From positions 2,542,001-2,606,000 of the forward strand of contig NZ_JAUSXI010000001.1 in the NCBI RefSeq assembly GCF_030815865.1: DNA of 64,000 nucleotides, read 5' to 3'. The stretch comes from Arthrobacter globiformis. GTDB lineage: Bacteria; Actinomycetota; Actinomycetes; Actinomycetales; Micrococcaceae. Shown here in pieces: positions 1 to 10,521 of the stretch. Under the pieces are notes generated by a model, which ran no database searches, had not been told where the DNA came from, and saw only the letters and a program-made list of their open reading frames with translations. The position numbers and the translations under genes were made by a program. Positions within the stretch are counted from its first letter, which is position 1, and each line of letters opens with the position of its first letter.

Positions 1-1457
1 GCTTCGATGGTGCTCACAAGCTGGTGCACTGTTGCGTAAGTCTCCACGTCGCAGAGCCGTGTCACAAAGACCGTACCCGGTTCGGCATGGCGTGAGAGAT
101 CGTTTCGCATCAGATCCACGATCATGATGTTCTCCGCCCTGTCCTTTGCCGACGTTGTGAGGTTATGCTTCAGGCGTCTGTCTGCCTCCGGTGACGCGTC
201 CCGTCGTCGCGTTCCCTTGATAGGTTCGGCACGGACGCGACCGTCTGCGGTGATACTAAGGAACCGCTCCGGCGAAGAACTCGCGATGGTTACCGCACCG
301 AGTTGGACGAAGCTTGCGAACGGCGCCGGGCTGGCCCGGCGGAGCTGCCGGTAAAACTCCCACGGATCTACGCCCTCGTGGAGGTTGCTGAAGATCTGCG
401 TCGTGAGACAGACCTCGTAGGAGTTCCCCTGCGTGATTTCGTCCTGGGACGCAGCGATCTTGCGCAGGTAGGAGCCGGCGGTGTCAGCTGCGCTGAACTG
501 AACGGCGGGCAATCCGTTGCTCAGGGGCCGGGGCGCCGAGGGCAGGCGCCGGATCCGAAGGGCGGCGTTCCTGCACCATTGCCGGCCTTCCGCGCCGGCC
601 TCCGCCAGAAGGTATACGCACCGCGCCTCATGGTCGAACACCACCGCCCGGCTGCAGCGGATCAATGAGGCATCCGGCAGCGGTGATTCCACCACACTTC
701 CACCACACTCGCGCTTGAGCTCGTAGCCCAGGTAGCCCAGCCAGCCGAGGGCGAAATCCAGCCCGGGCGGAAGAGCCGGATCCGTTGCCTGACTGTTGCA
801 CCAATTCCTGTCCAGCCAGCTGAAGAAGGGACCTGGAATTCGGGCGACCACCAGCTTTGATTCCACGGTGGTCACGCCGTTCGCATGCTGTGCCCTCATT
901 CCGCGGTTGCCGGAATCGTCAGTCATGATGCTGTAGCGGTTACGTCCCGCCACGGGATCCGTTGCCGTGTTCGAACTGTCCAGCCAGACGCGGTGGCTGG
1001 ACAGCCCGTAGAACTCGTGGAAGGCCGCTTCCGGATCCGGATAGGCCGCTAGCGAAACACAGTGGAGGGCCGGGGAAGCGGCCAGTTGCCGCAAACCTTG
1101 AACTGCGGCGAGGGCGGGAAGCTGCGCCAGGGCCTCGGCAGCGTGCAGCGGCGCCTCCGGGTGTGAGGGGTCCAAGACTGCGATCTCCGCCGGCGCCCCG
1201 AACGGGGAGTCCTGCGGCCCGGGGAGAACCCGAAGCATGCAGTGCCCGGCGTTGCCTGGACCGGTCAGGAAAACAACATCGGGACATCCGCCGGGCGGGT
1301 GCAGCACATCCCGGTCTGTATGAGTCCGCGCCGTGCAGAAGGAATTCATGGCCTGCACCAGCGCGGATACAAAGGCCCGCTTTTCAGGCGCGTCGACGCC
1401 TTCGATGGATACGAGAACGGGTTCCACGGGGTAACAGTTGTGCCCGCGGTGGATCAT
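1..1457 (-). CDS. pabB: Aminodeoxychorismate synthase component I-like protein (3' part outside window)
   Basis: About 485 residues are visible and the C-terminus lies beyond base 1. The chorismate-binding core is clear from PIKGTRRR (about residue 410) and AENIMIVDLMRNDL (about 450), followed by ETYATVHQLVS. These are hallmarks of PabB/TrpE enzymes, which form 4-amino-4-deoxychorismate, the p-aminobenzoate precursor of folate, or anthranilate. Its place in a tetrahydrofolate operon favours PabB. The start ATG (1455-1457) overlaps the TGA of the folD homologue as ATGA, so the genes are translationally coupled. The first ~110 residues are not a glutamine amidotransferase. They contain VLVSIEGVDAPEKRAFVSAL, which resembles a uridine-kinase-type P-loop strand and helix but lacks a GxGKT signature. 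PabB versus TrpE is an inference. Confidence 0.85.
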   Translation of the reverse strand, partial: MIHRGHNCYPVEPVLVSIEGVDAPEKRAFVSALVQAMNSFCTARTHTDRDVLHPPGGCPDVVFLTGPGNAGHCMLRVLPGPQDSPFGAPAEIAVLDPSHPEAPLHAAEALAQLPALAAVQGLRQLAASPALHCVSLAAYPDPEAAFHEFYGLSSHRVWLDSSNTATDPVAGRNRYSIMTDDSGNRGMRAQHANGVTTVESKLVVARIPGPFFSWLDRNWCNSQATDPALPPGLDFALGWLGYLGYELKRECGGSVVESPLPDASLIRCSRAVVFDHEARCVYLLAEAGAEGRQWCRNAALRIRRLPSAPRPLSNGLPAVQFSAADTAGSYLRKIAASQDEITQGNSYEVCLTTQIFSNLHEGVDPWEFYRQLRRASPAPFASFVQLGAVTIASSSPERFLSITADGRVRAEPIKGTRRRDASPEADRRLKHNLTTSAKDRAENIMIVDLMRNDLSRHAEPGTVFVTRLCDVETYATVHQLVSTIE

Positions 1458-2329
1458 CCGGCGGTTCCCGGGACCAAGGCACGCGACTGTTCCCGCGCGG
1501 CCTCGGTTGTGTGCAGGAGAAGCAGGGATGTGGTGACGGAGCCGACGCCGCCCGGGACCGGAGTCAGCGCCGCGGCGATGCCCCGCACGCTGGCCTCCTC
1601 GACATCCCCCACGAGGGACCCGTCAGGAAGGACGTTGGTGCCGACGTCTATCACCACAGCCCCGGAGGAAATGTGGCCGCCGTTCAGCAGGCCGGTACGC
1701 CCCGCGGCGACCACCACGACGTCGGCGGCCTTGGTGTATTTCTCCAACGGACCTGACCGGGAGTGGCAGACGGTGACCGTGGCGTCGCGCTCCAGCAGCA
1801 GCAGGGACAGTGGCTTTCCCACTACGGCGGAACGGCCAATGACGACCACATTCCGGCCCGCCAGTGGGATGTCGAAGTGGTCCAGGATCTCGATTACGGC
1901 GCGAGCCGTGGCAGGGGCGAACGAGGGCTGGCCAACGGCCAGGCGGCCAAGGCTCAAGGGGTTAGCGCCATCGACATCCTTCTCCGGGGCAATGTGCCCG
2001 ACCAGCTCATCTGTTCCCACGCCTGGGGGCAGGGGCGTCTGGAGGATGATGCCGTTAACAAATGGATCCTCGCTGAGGTCCTTCAGGACTGAGGCCAGGA
2101 CCTGTCCGCTGGCATCGGGACCAAGGTCCACGATCCGGCAACTGATGGCGGCGCTTTCGGCGGCCCGTTCGATGGACCGGACATACCAGTGGGTGGAGCC
2201 GTCGTCGGTGGCCACAACCACGGCGAGCGTGGGGCGCAGCCCGCCGGCTTCGAGCTCCCGGGCCTCATGGCGGGCCCTCTGCTGGATGGTCTCTGCCAGT
2301 GCTTTTCCGGAGAGGAGTACGGCGCTCAA
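1454..2329 (-). CDS. folD: FolD-type methylenetetrahydrofolate dehydrogenase lacking the catalytic lysine
   Basis: 291 residues, the usual FolD length. FolD oxidises 5,10-methylene-THF to methenyl-THF and hydrolyses that to 10-formyl-THF in the cytosol. Family landmarks are present: GIILQTPLP with the conserved Gln, EKDVDGANPL with the conserved Asp, GRSAVVGKP for the dinucleotide, and TPVPGGVG near the C-terminus. In the active-site motif YxxxK, however, the sequence reads YVRSIERA, so isoleucine replaces the lysine (Lys54 in E. coli, Lys56 in human). Substitution of that lysine in the human enzyme is reported to abolish cyclohydrolase activity while sparing much of the dehydrogenase activity. 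The start overlaps the stop of the upstream cyclohydrolase-family gene by 4 bases. I infer a dehydrogenase-only enzyme that passes methenyl-THF to that neighbour. Confidence 0.92.
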   Translation of the reverse strand: MSAVLLSGKALAETIQQRARHEARELEAGGLRPTLAVVVATDDGSTHWYVRSIERAAESAAISCRIVDLGPDASGQVLASVLKDLSEDPFVNGIILQTPLPPGVGTDELVGHIAPEKDVDGANPLSLGRLAVGQPSFAPATARAVIEILDHFDIPLAGRNVVVIGRSAVVGKPLSLLLLERDATVTVCHSRSGPLEKYTKAADVVVVAAGRTGLLNGGHISSGAVVIDVGTNVLPDGSLVGDVEEASVRGIAAALTPVPGGVGSVTTSLLLLHTTEAAREQSRALVPGTAG

Positions 2330-2952
2330 CCGAGAATCCTTCCACGCACGCGCCCCACGAGGGAGTCTGCTGCCAGGATGACCTTTTCCTCGAGGCCATC
2401 GGTTTGATCAGCCAACCGCGAACGGGCCGCGGCGTCTTTGATGGCCACCACGTTAATGTCGATGTTCACCCGGGCGGTGCTTGCGGCTGCGCGGGCTGCG
2501 TCGGCGGCGGCAGCGATGTCGCTAATCACATTGGCGTTCGCAACCTCGAAAAGTTCCGTGGCAAGATCCAGGATGACGCCGGCGAGCTTGATGAGCTGTG
2601 CGGGGGTTTGTGCGGCCAGGATGAGCGCATCCTGGATGGATGCCGTCCGTGCGGCTTTGAGGTCTTCGGTCCCGGACGGAAGTTTGTACGAGTCGATGAC
2701 GCCTTGGAACGCAAGTTGGTCAGCGTCCGCCAGGCGCAGGGCCTCGACGACCAGTCCGTCGGCGGCGCTGATGATCCTTTGGACGAGGTCGGCGTGCTGC
2801 TCGTATTTCAAGCCGGTGGTGTATCTGGCCACCATGGCAACGAGCGCTGCCCCCTGGGCGGCGTGGAGCGCGGCGGCCGCGCCACCGCCTGGGGTGGGTT
2901 CTCGCGAGGCAAGCCTGGCGAGGTATTCGTTGATTGTTTCTGAGCTGATCAT
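2326..2952 (-). CDS. Cyclodeaminase/cyclohydrolase family protein (FchA/FTCD C-domain type)
   Basis: 208 residues, matching stand-alone members of the PF04961 family. It shows the family N-terminal signature TPGGGAAAALHAAQGAALVAM (given in part) followed by an all-alpha, alanine-rich body. The family includes the formiminotetrahydrofolate cyclodeaminase domain of FTCD and FchA, the methenyl-THF cyclohydrolase of Clostridium and Methylobacterium. No formiminotransferase or histidine-degradation gene lies nearby. The gene is coupled to a folD homologue that has lost its cyclohydrolase lysine, so methenyl-THF cyclohydrolase is the more likely role. The ATG start is preceded by AGGAAG at good spacing. 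A strong hairpin separates it from the dimethylglycine oxidase gene upstream. Family assignment is secure and the exact reaction is inferred. Confidence 0.85.
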   Translation of the reverse strand: MISSETINEYLARLASREPTPGGGAAAALHAAQGAALVAMVARYTTGLKYEQHADLVQRIISAADGLVVEALRLADADQLAFQGVIDSYKLPSGTEDLKAARTASIQDALILAAQTPAQLIKLAGVILDLATELFEVANANVISDIAAAADAARAAASTARVNIDINVVAIKDAAARSRLADQTDGLEEKVILAADSLVGRVRGRILG

Positions 2953-3014
2953 GTGTCTTCCTGGGCTGAAGCTTTAGCCAACTGGGCAGGGGGTCGAGAC
3001 CTGATGGAAGAGCA

Positions 3015-3055
3015 GCGGCCCGGACTCTGGTTGCGAGGTGAAGAGTCCGGGCCGC
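3015..3055 (-). terminator. 14-bp perfect hairpin after the dimethylglycine oxidase gene
   Basis: GCGGCCCGGACTCT at 3015-3028 is the exact reverse complement of AGAGTCCGGGCCGC at 3042-3055, with a 13-base loop. It sits in the 128-bp gap between the oxidase stop (3081) and the next gene start (2952). No run of T follows on the transcribed side, which is common for actinobacterial terminators. It could end transcription, or attenuate or protect mRNA within the operon. Confidence 0.75.
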
Positions 3056-3080
3056 GTGCCCTGAACGGTCTGGCGGGTGG

Positions 3081-5627
<2,547 letters not shown>

Positions 5628-6542
5628 TTAGCGGAACACGACAGTGCTGGTTTGGTCCAGCAGCACACGGTGTTCGCAGTGCCACCGCACGGCGCGGGAC
5701 AGTGCCAGTGCTTCGGCGTCCTGTCCGACTGTTGAAAGGGTGTTCGGTCCGTAGCTGTGGTCGACCCTGATGACTTCCTGTTCGATGATTGGCCCCTCAT
5801 CCAGTTCCGCGGTTACGTAGTGGGCCGTTGCGCCCACCAGCTTGACTCCACGGTCGTAGGCCTGGTGGTAAGGGCGCGCACCCTTGAATCCCGGGAGGAA
5901 GGAGTGGTGGATGTTGATAGCCCGGCCTTCCAGGGAGCGGCAGAGGTCATCGGACAGTACCTGCATGTACCGGGCGAGCACGACGAGGTCGATGTTGTGC
6001 TCGTCCACCAGTTCCAGCAGGCGACGTTCAGCATCTGACTTGGTCTCAGGGGTCACCGGGAGATAGATGAAGGGGAGGCCGGCGGCCTCGGCCATGGCCC
6101 GGTGGGTTTCATGGTTGGAAACTACAAGGGCGATGTCGCCGCCGAGGCTTCCGCCGCGCCAGCGGAAGAGCAGGTCATTCAGGCAGTGGCCGAACTTGGA
6201 CACCATCACCAGGATGCGCTGTTTGGTCTGGTCATGGAAGCTGAACTTCATCTCGAAGCGGTCCGCAATAGCGCTGAACTCCTCCTGGAGCCTCTCCGGG
6301 GTGTAGGCCGACGAGCCGGTGAAGGCGGTGCGCAGATGCAGTGTCTGGCGGAGGCCGTCGTCGAACTGCTGGTGTTCGTCGATGTTAAAGCCACGCTCAA
6401 AGAGAAAGGTGGTGACCGCCTGGACGATGCCCGCGCGTTCGCCGCACGACAGTGTGAGCACGAACTTCTGCGTCTGGTCTTTCAAGCCGGCCTCCGACTG
6501 AGGCAGCGTGCCGGTAGATGAGTCTGTCGCCGCTAGGGTCAT
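5628..6542 (-). CDS. purU: Formyltetrahydrofolate deformylase
   Basis: 304 residues. PurU hydrolyses 10-formyl-THF to THF and formate, which frees the folate carrier when C1 input is high. Residues about 25-105 form an ACT domain (CGERAGIVQAVTTFLFERG). Residues about 110-300 form the formyltransferase-like catalytic domain, with NIHHSFLPGFKGA containing the catalytic histidine region and GATAHYV and DEGPII following. A near-ideal GGAGGAG precedes the ATG. It is the first gene of the leftward operon, ahead of dimethylglycine oxidase, and its promoter carries the palindrome shared with the glyA-sox operon. Its job here is probably to release formate from the C1 units made by both demethylating oxidases. 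Confidence 0.95.
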   Translation of the reverse strand: MTLAATDSSTGTLPQSEAGLKDQTQKFVLTLSCGERAGIVQAVTTFLFERGFNIDEHQQFDDGLRQTLHLRTAFTGSSAYTPERLQEEFSAIADRFEMKFSFHDQTKQRILVMVSKFGHCLNDLLFRWRGGSLGGDIALVVSNHETHRAMAEAAGLPFIYLPVTPETKSDAERRLLELVDEHNIDLVVLARYMQVLSDDLCRSLEGRAINIHHSFLPGFKGARPYHQAYDRGVKLVGATAHYVTAELDEGPIIEQEVIRVDHSYGPNTLSTVGQDAEALALSRAVRWHCEHRVLLDQTSTVVFR

Positions 6543-6591
6543 GTCTCCTCCTTCAGGTATTTTTCCATGAGATATATTTTCAAATCATGAA

Positions 6592-6643
6592 CTGATATAT
6601 TAGTGTTGCGAACCAGCGTATACTGGCCAGTGGGCGAGGTCAA
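6592..6643 (-). promoter_or_regulatory. purU-dmg promoter with GntR-type operator
   Basis: On the minus strand a -35 TTGACC (6638-6643) and a -10 TACGCT (6615-6620) are 17 bp apart. Eleven bases downstream lies CTAATATATCAG (6592-6603), a palindrome with one mismatched pair. The same element occurs 12 bp after the -10 of the glyA operon. This position over the transcription start suits repression by the GntR protein encoded next door. The binding protein is inferred. Confidence 0.65.
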
Positions 6644-6679
6644 TAGCGTGTTTGGCTTGAATGGAAAGGGGTCCAGGTT

Positions 6680-7360
6680 ATGGCAGTTGAAGCGTTGGCG
6701 GTCGCGGAAGATGCAGTGAAGAAGTCGTTGGCGGACGTGGCGTACGAGCGCCTCCGCGACCGGCTCCTGATGCTTGACATCAAACCCGGCGACCTCCTTA
6801 GCGACGACCACCTCGCCAAGGACCTCGGCATGGGACGGACTCCGGTGCGGGAAGCCTTGAAGCGGCTTGAGCTTGACCGCCTGGTGGTTTCGTATCCGCG
6901 CAGGGGCACCTTTGCCACCCGTGTGGAGGTGACCGACCTTGCTTTCATTTCAGAAATCCGGACGCAGCTTGAACCGCTCGCAGCTTCCCGTGCTGCCCGC
7001 GTGGCCACGGAACAGCAGCGGGAGCGGCTGCGGGCTGTGATGCGGGCTGTTGAATCCTTCGATACCCACGCGGCCTCCGTCGTCGAAACCCTGCGCCTTG
7101 ATGCGCGCGTCCATCAAGGCATCTACGGGGCTGCGGCCAATCCCCACCTCGAGGACGTGCTGATCCGGTATGACAATCTCGCCACCCGCATCTGGTGCAT
7201 GGTACTGGATCGCCTTCCCGACCTATCCCGTCACGTGCATGAGCATGTGGACCTGCTCCGTGCGGTTATCGACGGAGATGAGGCCCAGGCCGCGGCGCTT
7301 GCGCGGATACATGTCAGTGGCTTCGAGCACGCTGTGCGCGAAGGGCTTTTCGCCGCCTAG
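6680..7360 (+). CDS. GntR-family (FadR/FCD-type) regulator of the C1 operons
   Basis: 226 residues. Residues about 15-80 are a winged helix with the GntR signature (LAKDLGMGRTPVREALKRLE and YPRRGTFATRV). Residues about 90-215 are an all-helical FCD effector domain, with histidines and acidic residues (LRLDARVHQ, HEHVDLLRA) typical of metal and ligand binding. The gene lies between the purU-dmg and glyA-sox operons, and both promoters hold the same near-palindrome, so it probably controls both. The inducer could be sarcosine, dimethylglycine or glycine, but nothing in the sequence decides this. The ATG at 6680 is preceded by GGAAAGGGG about 9 bases upstream. Confidence 0.9.
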   Translation: MAVEALAVAEDAVKKSLADVAYERLRDRLLMLDIKPGDLLSDDHLAKDLGMGRTPVREALKRLELDRLVVSYPRRGTFATRVEVTDLAFISEIRTQLEPLAASRAARVATEQQRERLRAVMRAVESFDTHAASVVETLRLDARVHQGIYGAAANPHLEDVLIRYDNLATRIWCMVLDRLPDLSRHVHEHVDLLRAVIDGDEAQAAALARIHVSGFEHAVREGLFAA

Positions 7361-7476
7361 CCCAGATCCCCACGTCAGGAATGGAGCGCTGCCGGGAAGG
7401 GCTGCGATTCAGGCGTTCAGGGCCCCCTCTGCTGTGCGGCTCCTCTTGGGTCTGCTGGCAAACCCTCAGAAATCTG

Positions 7477-7529
7477 TTGACACCCTCCGGAGTCGATAGC
7501 ATACTTGAGTCACATAACTAATATATCAA
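7477..7529 (+). promoter_or_regulatory. glyA-sox operon promoter with GntR-type operator
   Basis: A consensus -35 TTGACA (7477-7482) is 17 bp from -10 CATACT (7500-7505). CTAATATATCAA (7518-7529) follows 12 bp after the -10 and shares 11 of 12 bases with the purU operator. A further GATATTAG lies at 7533-7540. The glyA start is about 32 bp beyond, so the leader is short. I looked for a glycine riboswitch in 7361-7558 and saw none. Confidence 0.7.
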
Positions 7530-7561
7530 CAGGATATTAGATAGCAGACTTAGGAGAAATG

Positions 7562-8860
7562 ATGGTCGACGTTCTGACCCGCTCGCTCGCAGAGACCGAT
7601 CCTCTGATCAACGCAGCTATACAGCAGGAACTTCTGCGCCAGCAGGGCACCCTTGAGATGATCGCCTCCGAAAACTTCGCACCGACCGCGGTCATGGAGG
7701 CGCAGGGATCCGTCCTGACCAACAAGTACGCCGAAGGCTACCCCGGCAAGCGTTACTACGGCGGCTGCGAACACGTTGACGTGGTCGAGCAGCTGGCCAT
7801 CGACCGTCTTAAGTCATTGTTCGGCTCCGAATTCGCCAATGTGCAGCCCCACTCAGGTGCCCAGGCCAACGCAGCGGCGATGTTCGCCCTAATCCAGCCC
7901 GGCGACACCATCCTGGGGCTGAACCTCGCACACGGTGGCCACTTGACACACGGGATGCGAATCAACTTCTCCGGCAAGCTCTACAAAGTGGTCCCGTACG
8001 GAGTCGGCGAAGACAACATGCTGATTGACATGGCTGAAGTCGAGCGCCTAGCGGTTGAGAACAAGCCGAAGCTGATCGTCGCCGGCTGGTCCGCTTACTC
8101 CCGGCAGCTGGACTTCGCCGAGTTCCGCCGTATCGCGGATCTGGTTGGTGCCTACCTGATGGTGGACATGGCGCATTTCGCAGGCCTGGTGGCTGCAGGG
8201 CTTCACCCGAACCCCGTGCCTCACGCCCACATCGTCACGAGCACCACTCACAAGACCCTTGGCGGCCCGCGCGGTGGTGTGATCCTGACCAACGACGCCG
8301 ACATCGCCAAGAAGGTCAACTCCGCGGTGTTCCCCGGACAGCAGGGTGGCCCGCTGGAGCACGTCATTGCCGCGAAGGCTGTTGCGTTCAAGCTCGCTGC
8401 GGAGCCGGCGTTCCGCGACCGCCAAGAACGCACCCTGGAAGGGGCGCGCATCATCGCCCAGCGACTGCTCGCCGATGACATTGCCGAGTCCGGAGTGACC
8501 GTAGTCAGCGGTGGCACTGACGTGCACCTGGTCCTGGTGGATCTGCGCAATTCGGAACTGGACGGCCAGCAGGGCGAAGACCGCCTGCACCGGATCGGCA
8601 TCACGGTCAACCGCAACGCCGTGCCCTTCGACCCACGTCCGCCGATGATCTCTTCCGGTCTTCGTATCGGCACGCCAGCACTGGCCACGCGTGGCTTCGG
8701 GAAGGCAGAATTCACCGAAGTCGCGGACATTATCGCCGCAGCACTCAAGCGCGAGTTCAACGACGAGACCGTGGCGGAACTCCGGCAGCGGGTTGAAATC
8801 CTGGCCGGAAAGTTCCCCCTCTACCCCAACCTCTCCTCTGACGCGACCGAGGTGGCTTGA
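7562..8860 (+). CDS. glyA: Serine hydroxymethyltransferase
   Basis: 432 residues from this start. GlyA is a PLP enzyme that interconverts glycine plus 5,10-methylene-THF with serine plus THF. Landmarks are ASENFAP near the N-terminus, [12 protein letters not shown], the cofactor region AHGGHLTHG, and [14 protein letters not shown] with the PLP lysine. Two tandem ATG codons begin at 7559 and 7562. AGGAG at 7552-7556 is only 2 bases from the first and 5 from the second, so I prefer the second. As first gene of the sox operon it combines the glycine made by sarcosine oxidase with a C1 unit to give serine, which SdaA then deaminates. This is an operon copy, and a housekeeping glyA may exist elsewhere. 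Confidence 0.95.
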   Translation: MVDVLTRSLAETDPLINAAIQQELLRQQGTLEMIASENFAPTAVMEAQGSVLTNKYAEGYPGKRYYGGCEHVDVVEQLAIDRLKSLFGSEFANVQPHSGAQANAAAMFALIQPGDTILGLNLAHGGHLTHGMRINFSGKLYKVVPYGVGEDNMLIDMAEVERLAVENKPKLIVAGWSAYSRQLDFAEFRRIADLVGAYLMVDMAHFAGLVAAGLHPNPVPHAHIVTSTTHKTLGGPRGGVILTNDADIAKKVNSAVFPGQQGGPLEHVIAAKAVAFKLAAEPAFRDRQERTLEGARIIAQRLLADDIAESGVTVVSGGTDVHLVLVDLRNSELDGQQGEDRLHRIGITVNRNAVPFDPRPPMISSGLRIGTPALATRGFGKAEFTEVADIIAAALKREFNDETVAELRQRVEILAGKFPLYPNLSSDATEVA

Positions 8861-10077
8861 TGGCCGATCTGCTCCCGGAGCACCCGGATTTCCTCTGGCG
8901 CAACCCGGAGCCCAAGTCCTCGTATGACGCCGTGATCGTCGGCGGCGGCGGGCACGGCCTGGCAACCGCGTACTTCCTGGCCAAGAACCACGGCATGACC
9001 AACATCGCCGTTCTGGAGAAGGGCTGGCTGGCCGGCGGCAACATGGCCCGCAACACCACCATCATCCGTTCCAACTACCTCTGGGACGAGAGCGCCGCCA
9101 TCTACGAGCACGCCCTGAAGCTGTGGGAGATCCTGCCCGAAGAGCTGGAGTACGACTTCCTCTTCAGCCAGCGCGGCGTGATGAACCTGGCCCACACCCT
9201 GGGCGACGTGCGCGAGAGCATCCGCCGGGTGGGCGCCAACAAGCTCAACGGTGTGGACGCTGAATGGCTGGACCCGCAGCAGGTCAAGGAACTCTGCCCC
9301 ATCCTGAACATCAGTGACAACATCCGCTACCCGGTCATGGGCGCCACCTACCAGCCCCGTGCCGGCATTGCCAAGCACGACCACGTCGCCTGGGCCTTCG
9401 CCCGCAAGTGCGACGAACTGGGTGTGGACATCATCCAGAACTGCGAAGTCACCGGCTTCGTCAAAGATGGCAACCGCGTAGTGGGCGTCAAGACCAACCG
9501 CGGCACGATAAACACCGAGAAGGTGGGCCTCTGCGCTGCCGGGCACAGCTCGGTCCTGGCGGAAATGGCCGGCTTCCGGCTCCCCATCCAGTCCCACCCG
9601 CTCCAGGCACTGGTCTCCGAACTGCACGAGCCCGTCCACCCCACCGTTGTCATGTCCAACCACGTCCACGTGTACGTCTCCCAGGCACACAAGGGCGAAC
9701 TGGTCATGGGCGCCGGCGTCGACTCCTACAACGGCTACGGCCAGCGCGGCTCCTTCCACGTGATCGAGCACCAGATGGCGGCCGCCGTCGAGCTTTTCCC
9801 GATCTTTGCCCGGGCACACGTGCTCCGGACCTGGGGCGGCATCGTGGACACCACGCTGGATGCCTCGCCGATCGTGGGCACCACCCCGGTGGAGAACATG
9901 TTCGTCAACTGCGGCTGGGGAACCGGCGGCTTCAAGGGCACGCCGGCTGCCGGCCTGACCTTCGCGCACACCATCGCCACCGGCGCACCGCACAAGCTCA
10001 ACAAGCCCTTTGCGCTGGAGCGCTTCGAAACCGGTGCCCTGATCGACGAACACGGCGCAGCTGCCGTCGCCCACTAG
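8860..10077 (+). CDS. soxB: Heterotetrameric sarcosine oxidase, beta subunit
   Basis: 405 residues, the expected length for this subunit. The TGATG junction overlaps the glyA stop, giving translational coupling. SoxB carries the FAD and FMN centres where sarcosine is oxidised to glycine, H2O2 and methylene-THF. It shows an FAD-binding [18 protein letters not shown] at about residues 23-40, [15 protein letters not shown] for cofactor placement, and a C-terminal [16 protein letters not shown]. An in-frame TTG precedes the ATG by one codon but is less likely. The gene order B-D-A-G is the standard sox order. Confidence 0.96.
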   Translation: MADLLPEHPDFLWRNPEPKSSYDAVIVGGGGHGLATAYFLAKNHGMTNIAVLEKGWLAGGNMARNTTIIRSNYLWDESAAIYEHALKLWEILPEELEYDFLFSQRGVMNLAHTLGDVRESIRRVGANKLNGVDAEWLDPQQVKELCPILNISDNIRYPVMGATYQPRAGIAKHDHVAWAFARKCDELGVDIIQNCEVTGFVKDGNRVVGVKTNRGTINTEKVGLCAAGHSSVLAEMAGFRLPIQSHPLQALVSELHEPVHPTVVMSNHVHVYVSQAHKGELVMGAGVDSYNGYGQRGSFHVIEHQMAAAVELFPIFARAHVLRTWGGIVDTTLDASPIVGTTPVENMFVNCGWGTGGFKGTPAAGLTFAHTIATGAPHKLNKPFALERFETGALIDEHGAAAVAH

Positions 10078-10104
10078 CCGCCGTCCACAAGAAAGAAGAC
10101 GCAC

Positions 10105-10521
10105 ATGCTGCTCATCTCCTGCCCCAACTGCGGCTCACGCGACGAAACCGAGTTCCACTACGGCGGCCAGGCCCACGTACCCTACCCGGAAAACCCCAGC
10201 GGGCTGAACGACCGCGAATGGGCCGAGTACCTGTTCTACCGCGACAACACCAAGGGCACCTTTGCCGAGCGCTGGCTGCACAGCACCGGCTGCCGACAGT
10301 GGTTCAACATGCTCCGCGACACCGTGACCTACGAGATCCAGGCCGTCTACCCCATGGGTTCGCCCCGGCCGGATGCCGGCGGCAACGTATCGGCCCGGAC
10401 AACCCCCGAAAACGGCACTGCCAGCACCGCCGCTGACAGCACCACCACCGGAAGCGCGGCTCCCAGCACGTCCACCACCAGCATCTCCAGCACCACCGCC
10501 CCGGAAGGAGCAACCCCGTGA
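10105..10521 (+). CDS. soxD: Sarcosine oxidase delta subunit with low-complexity tail
   Basis: 138 residues, about 40 longer than a typical SoxD of ~95-100. The N-terminal zinc site is present (SCPNCGS, with later HSTGC supplying His and Cys), as is the family motif [13 protein letters not shown]. SoxD is a small zinc subunit of the alpha-beta-gamma-delta complex. From about residue 88 the chain becomes a Ser/Thr/Ala-rich low-complexity tail with no family counterpart that I know. AAGAAAG precedes the ATG. The stop overlaps the GTG start of soxA (GTGA). Confidence 0.93.
   Translation: MLLISCPNCGSRDETEFHYGGQAHVPYPENPSGLNDREWAEYLFYRDNTKGTFAERWLHSTGCRQWFNMLRDTVTYEIQAVYPMGSPRPDAGGNVSARTTPENGTASTAADSTTTGSAAPSTSTTSISSTTAPEGATP

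Noticed and set aside
7361..7558. Glycine riboswitch upstream of glyA-sox
   Set aside because: No conserved aptamer core or tandem stems were found, and a promoter with operator explains the leader.
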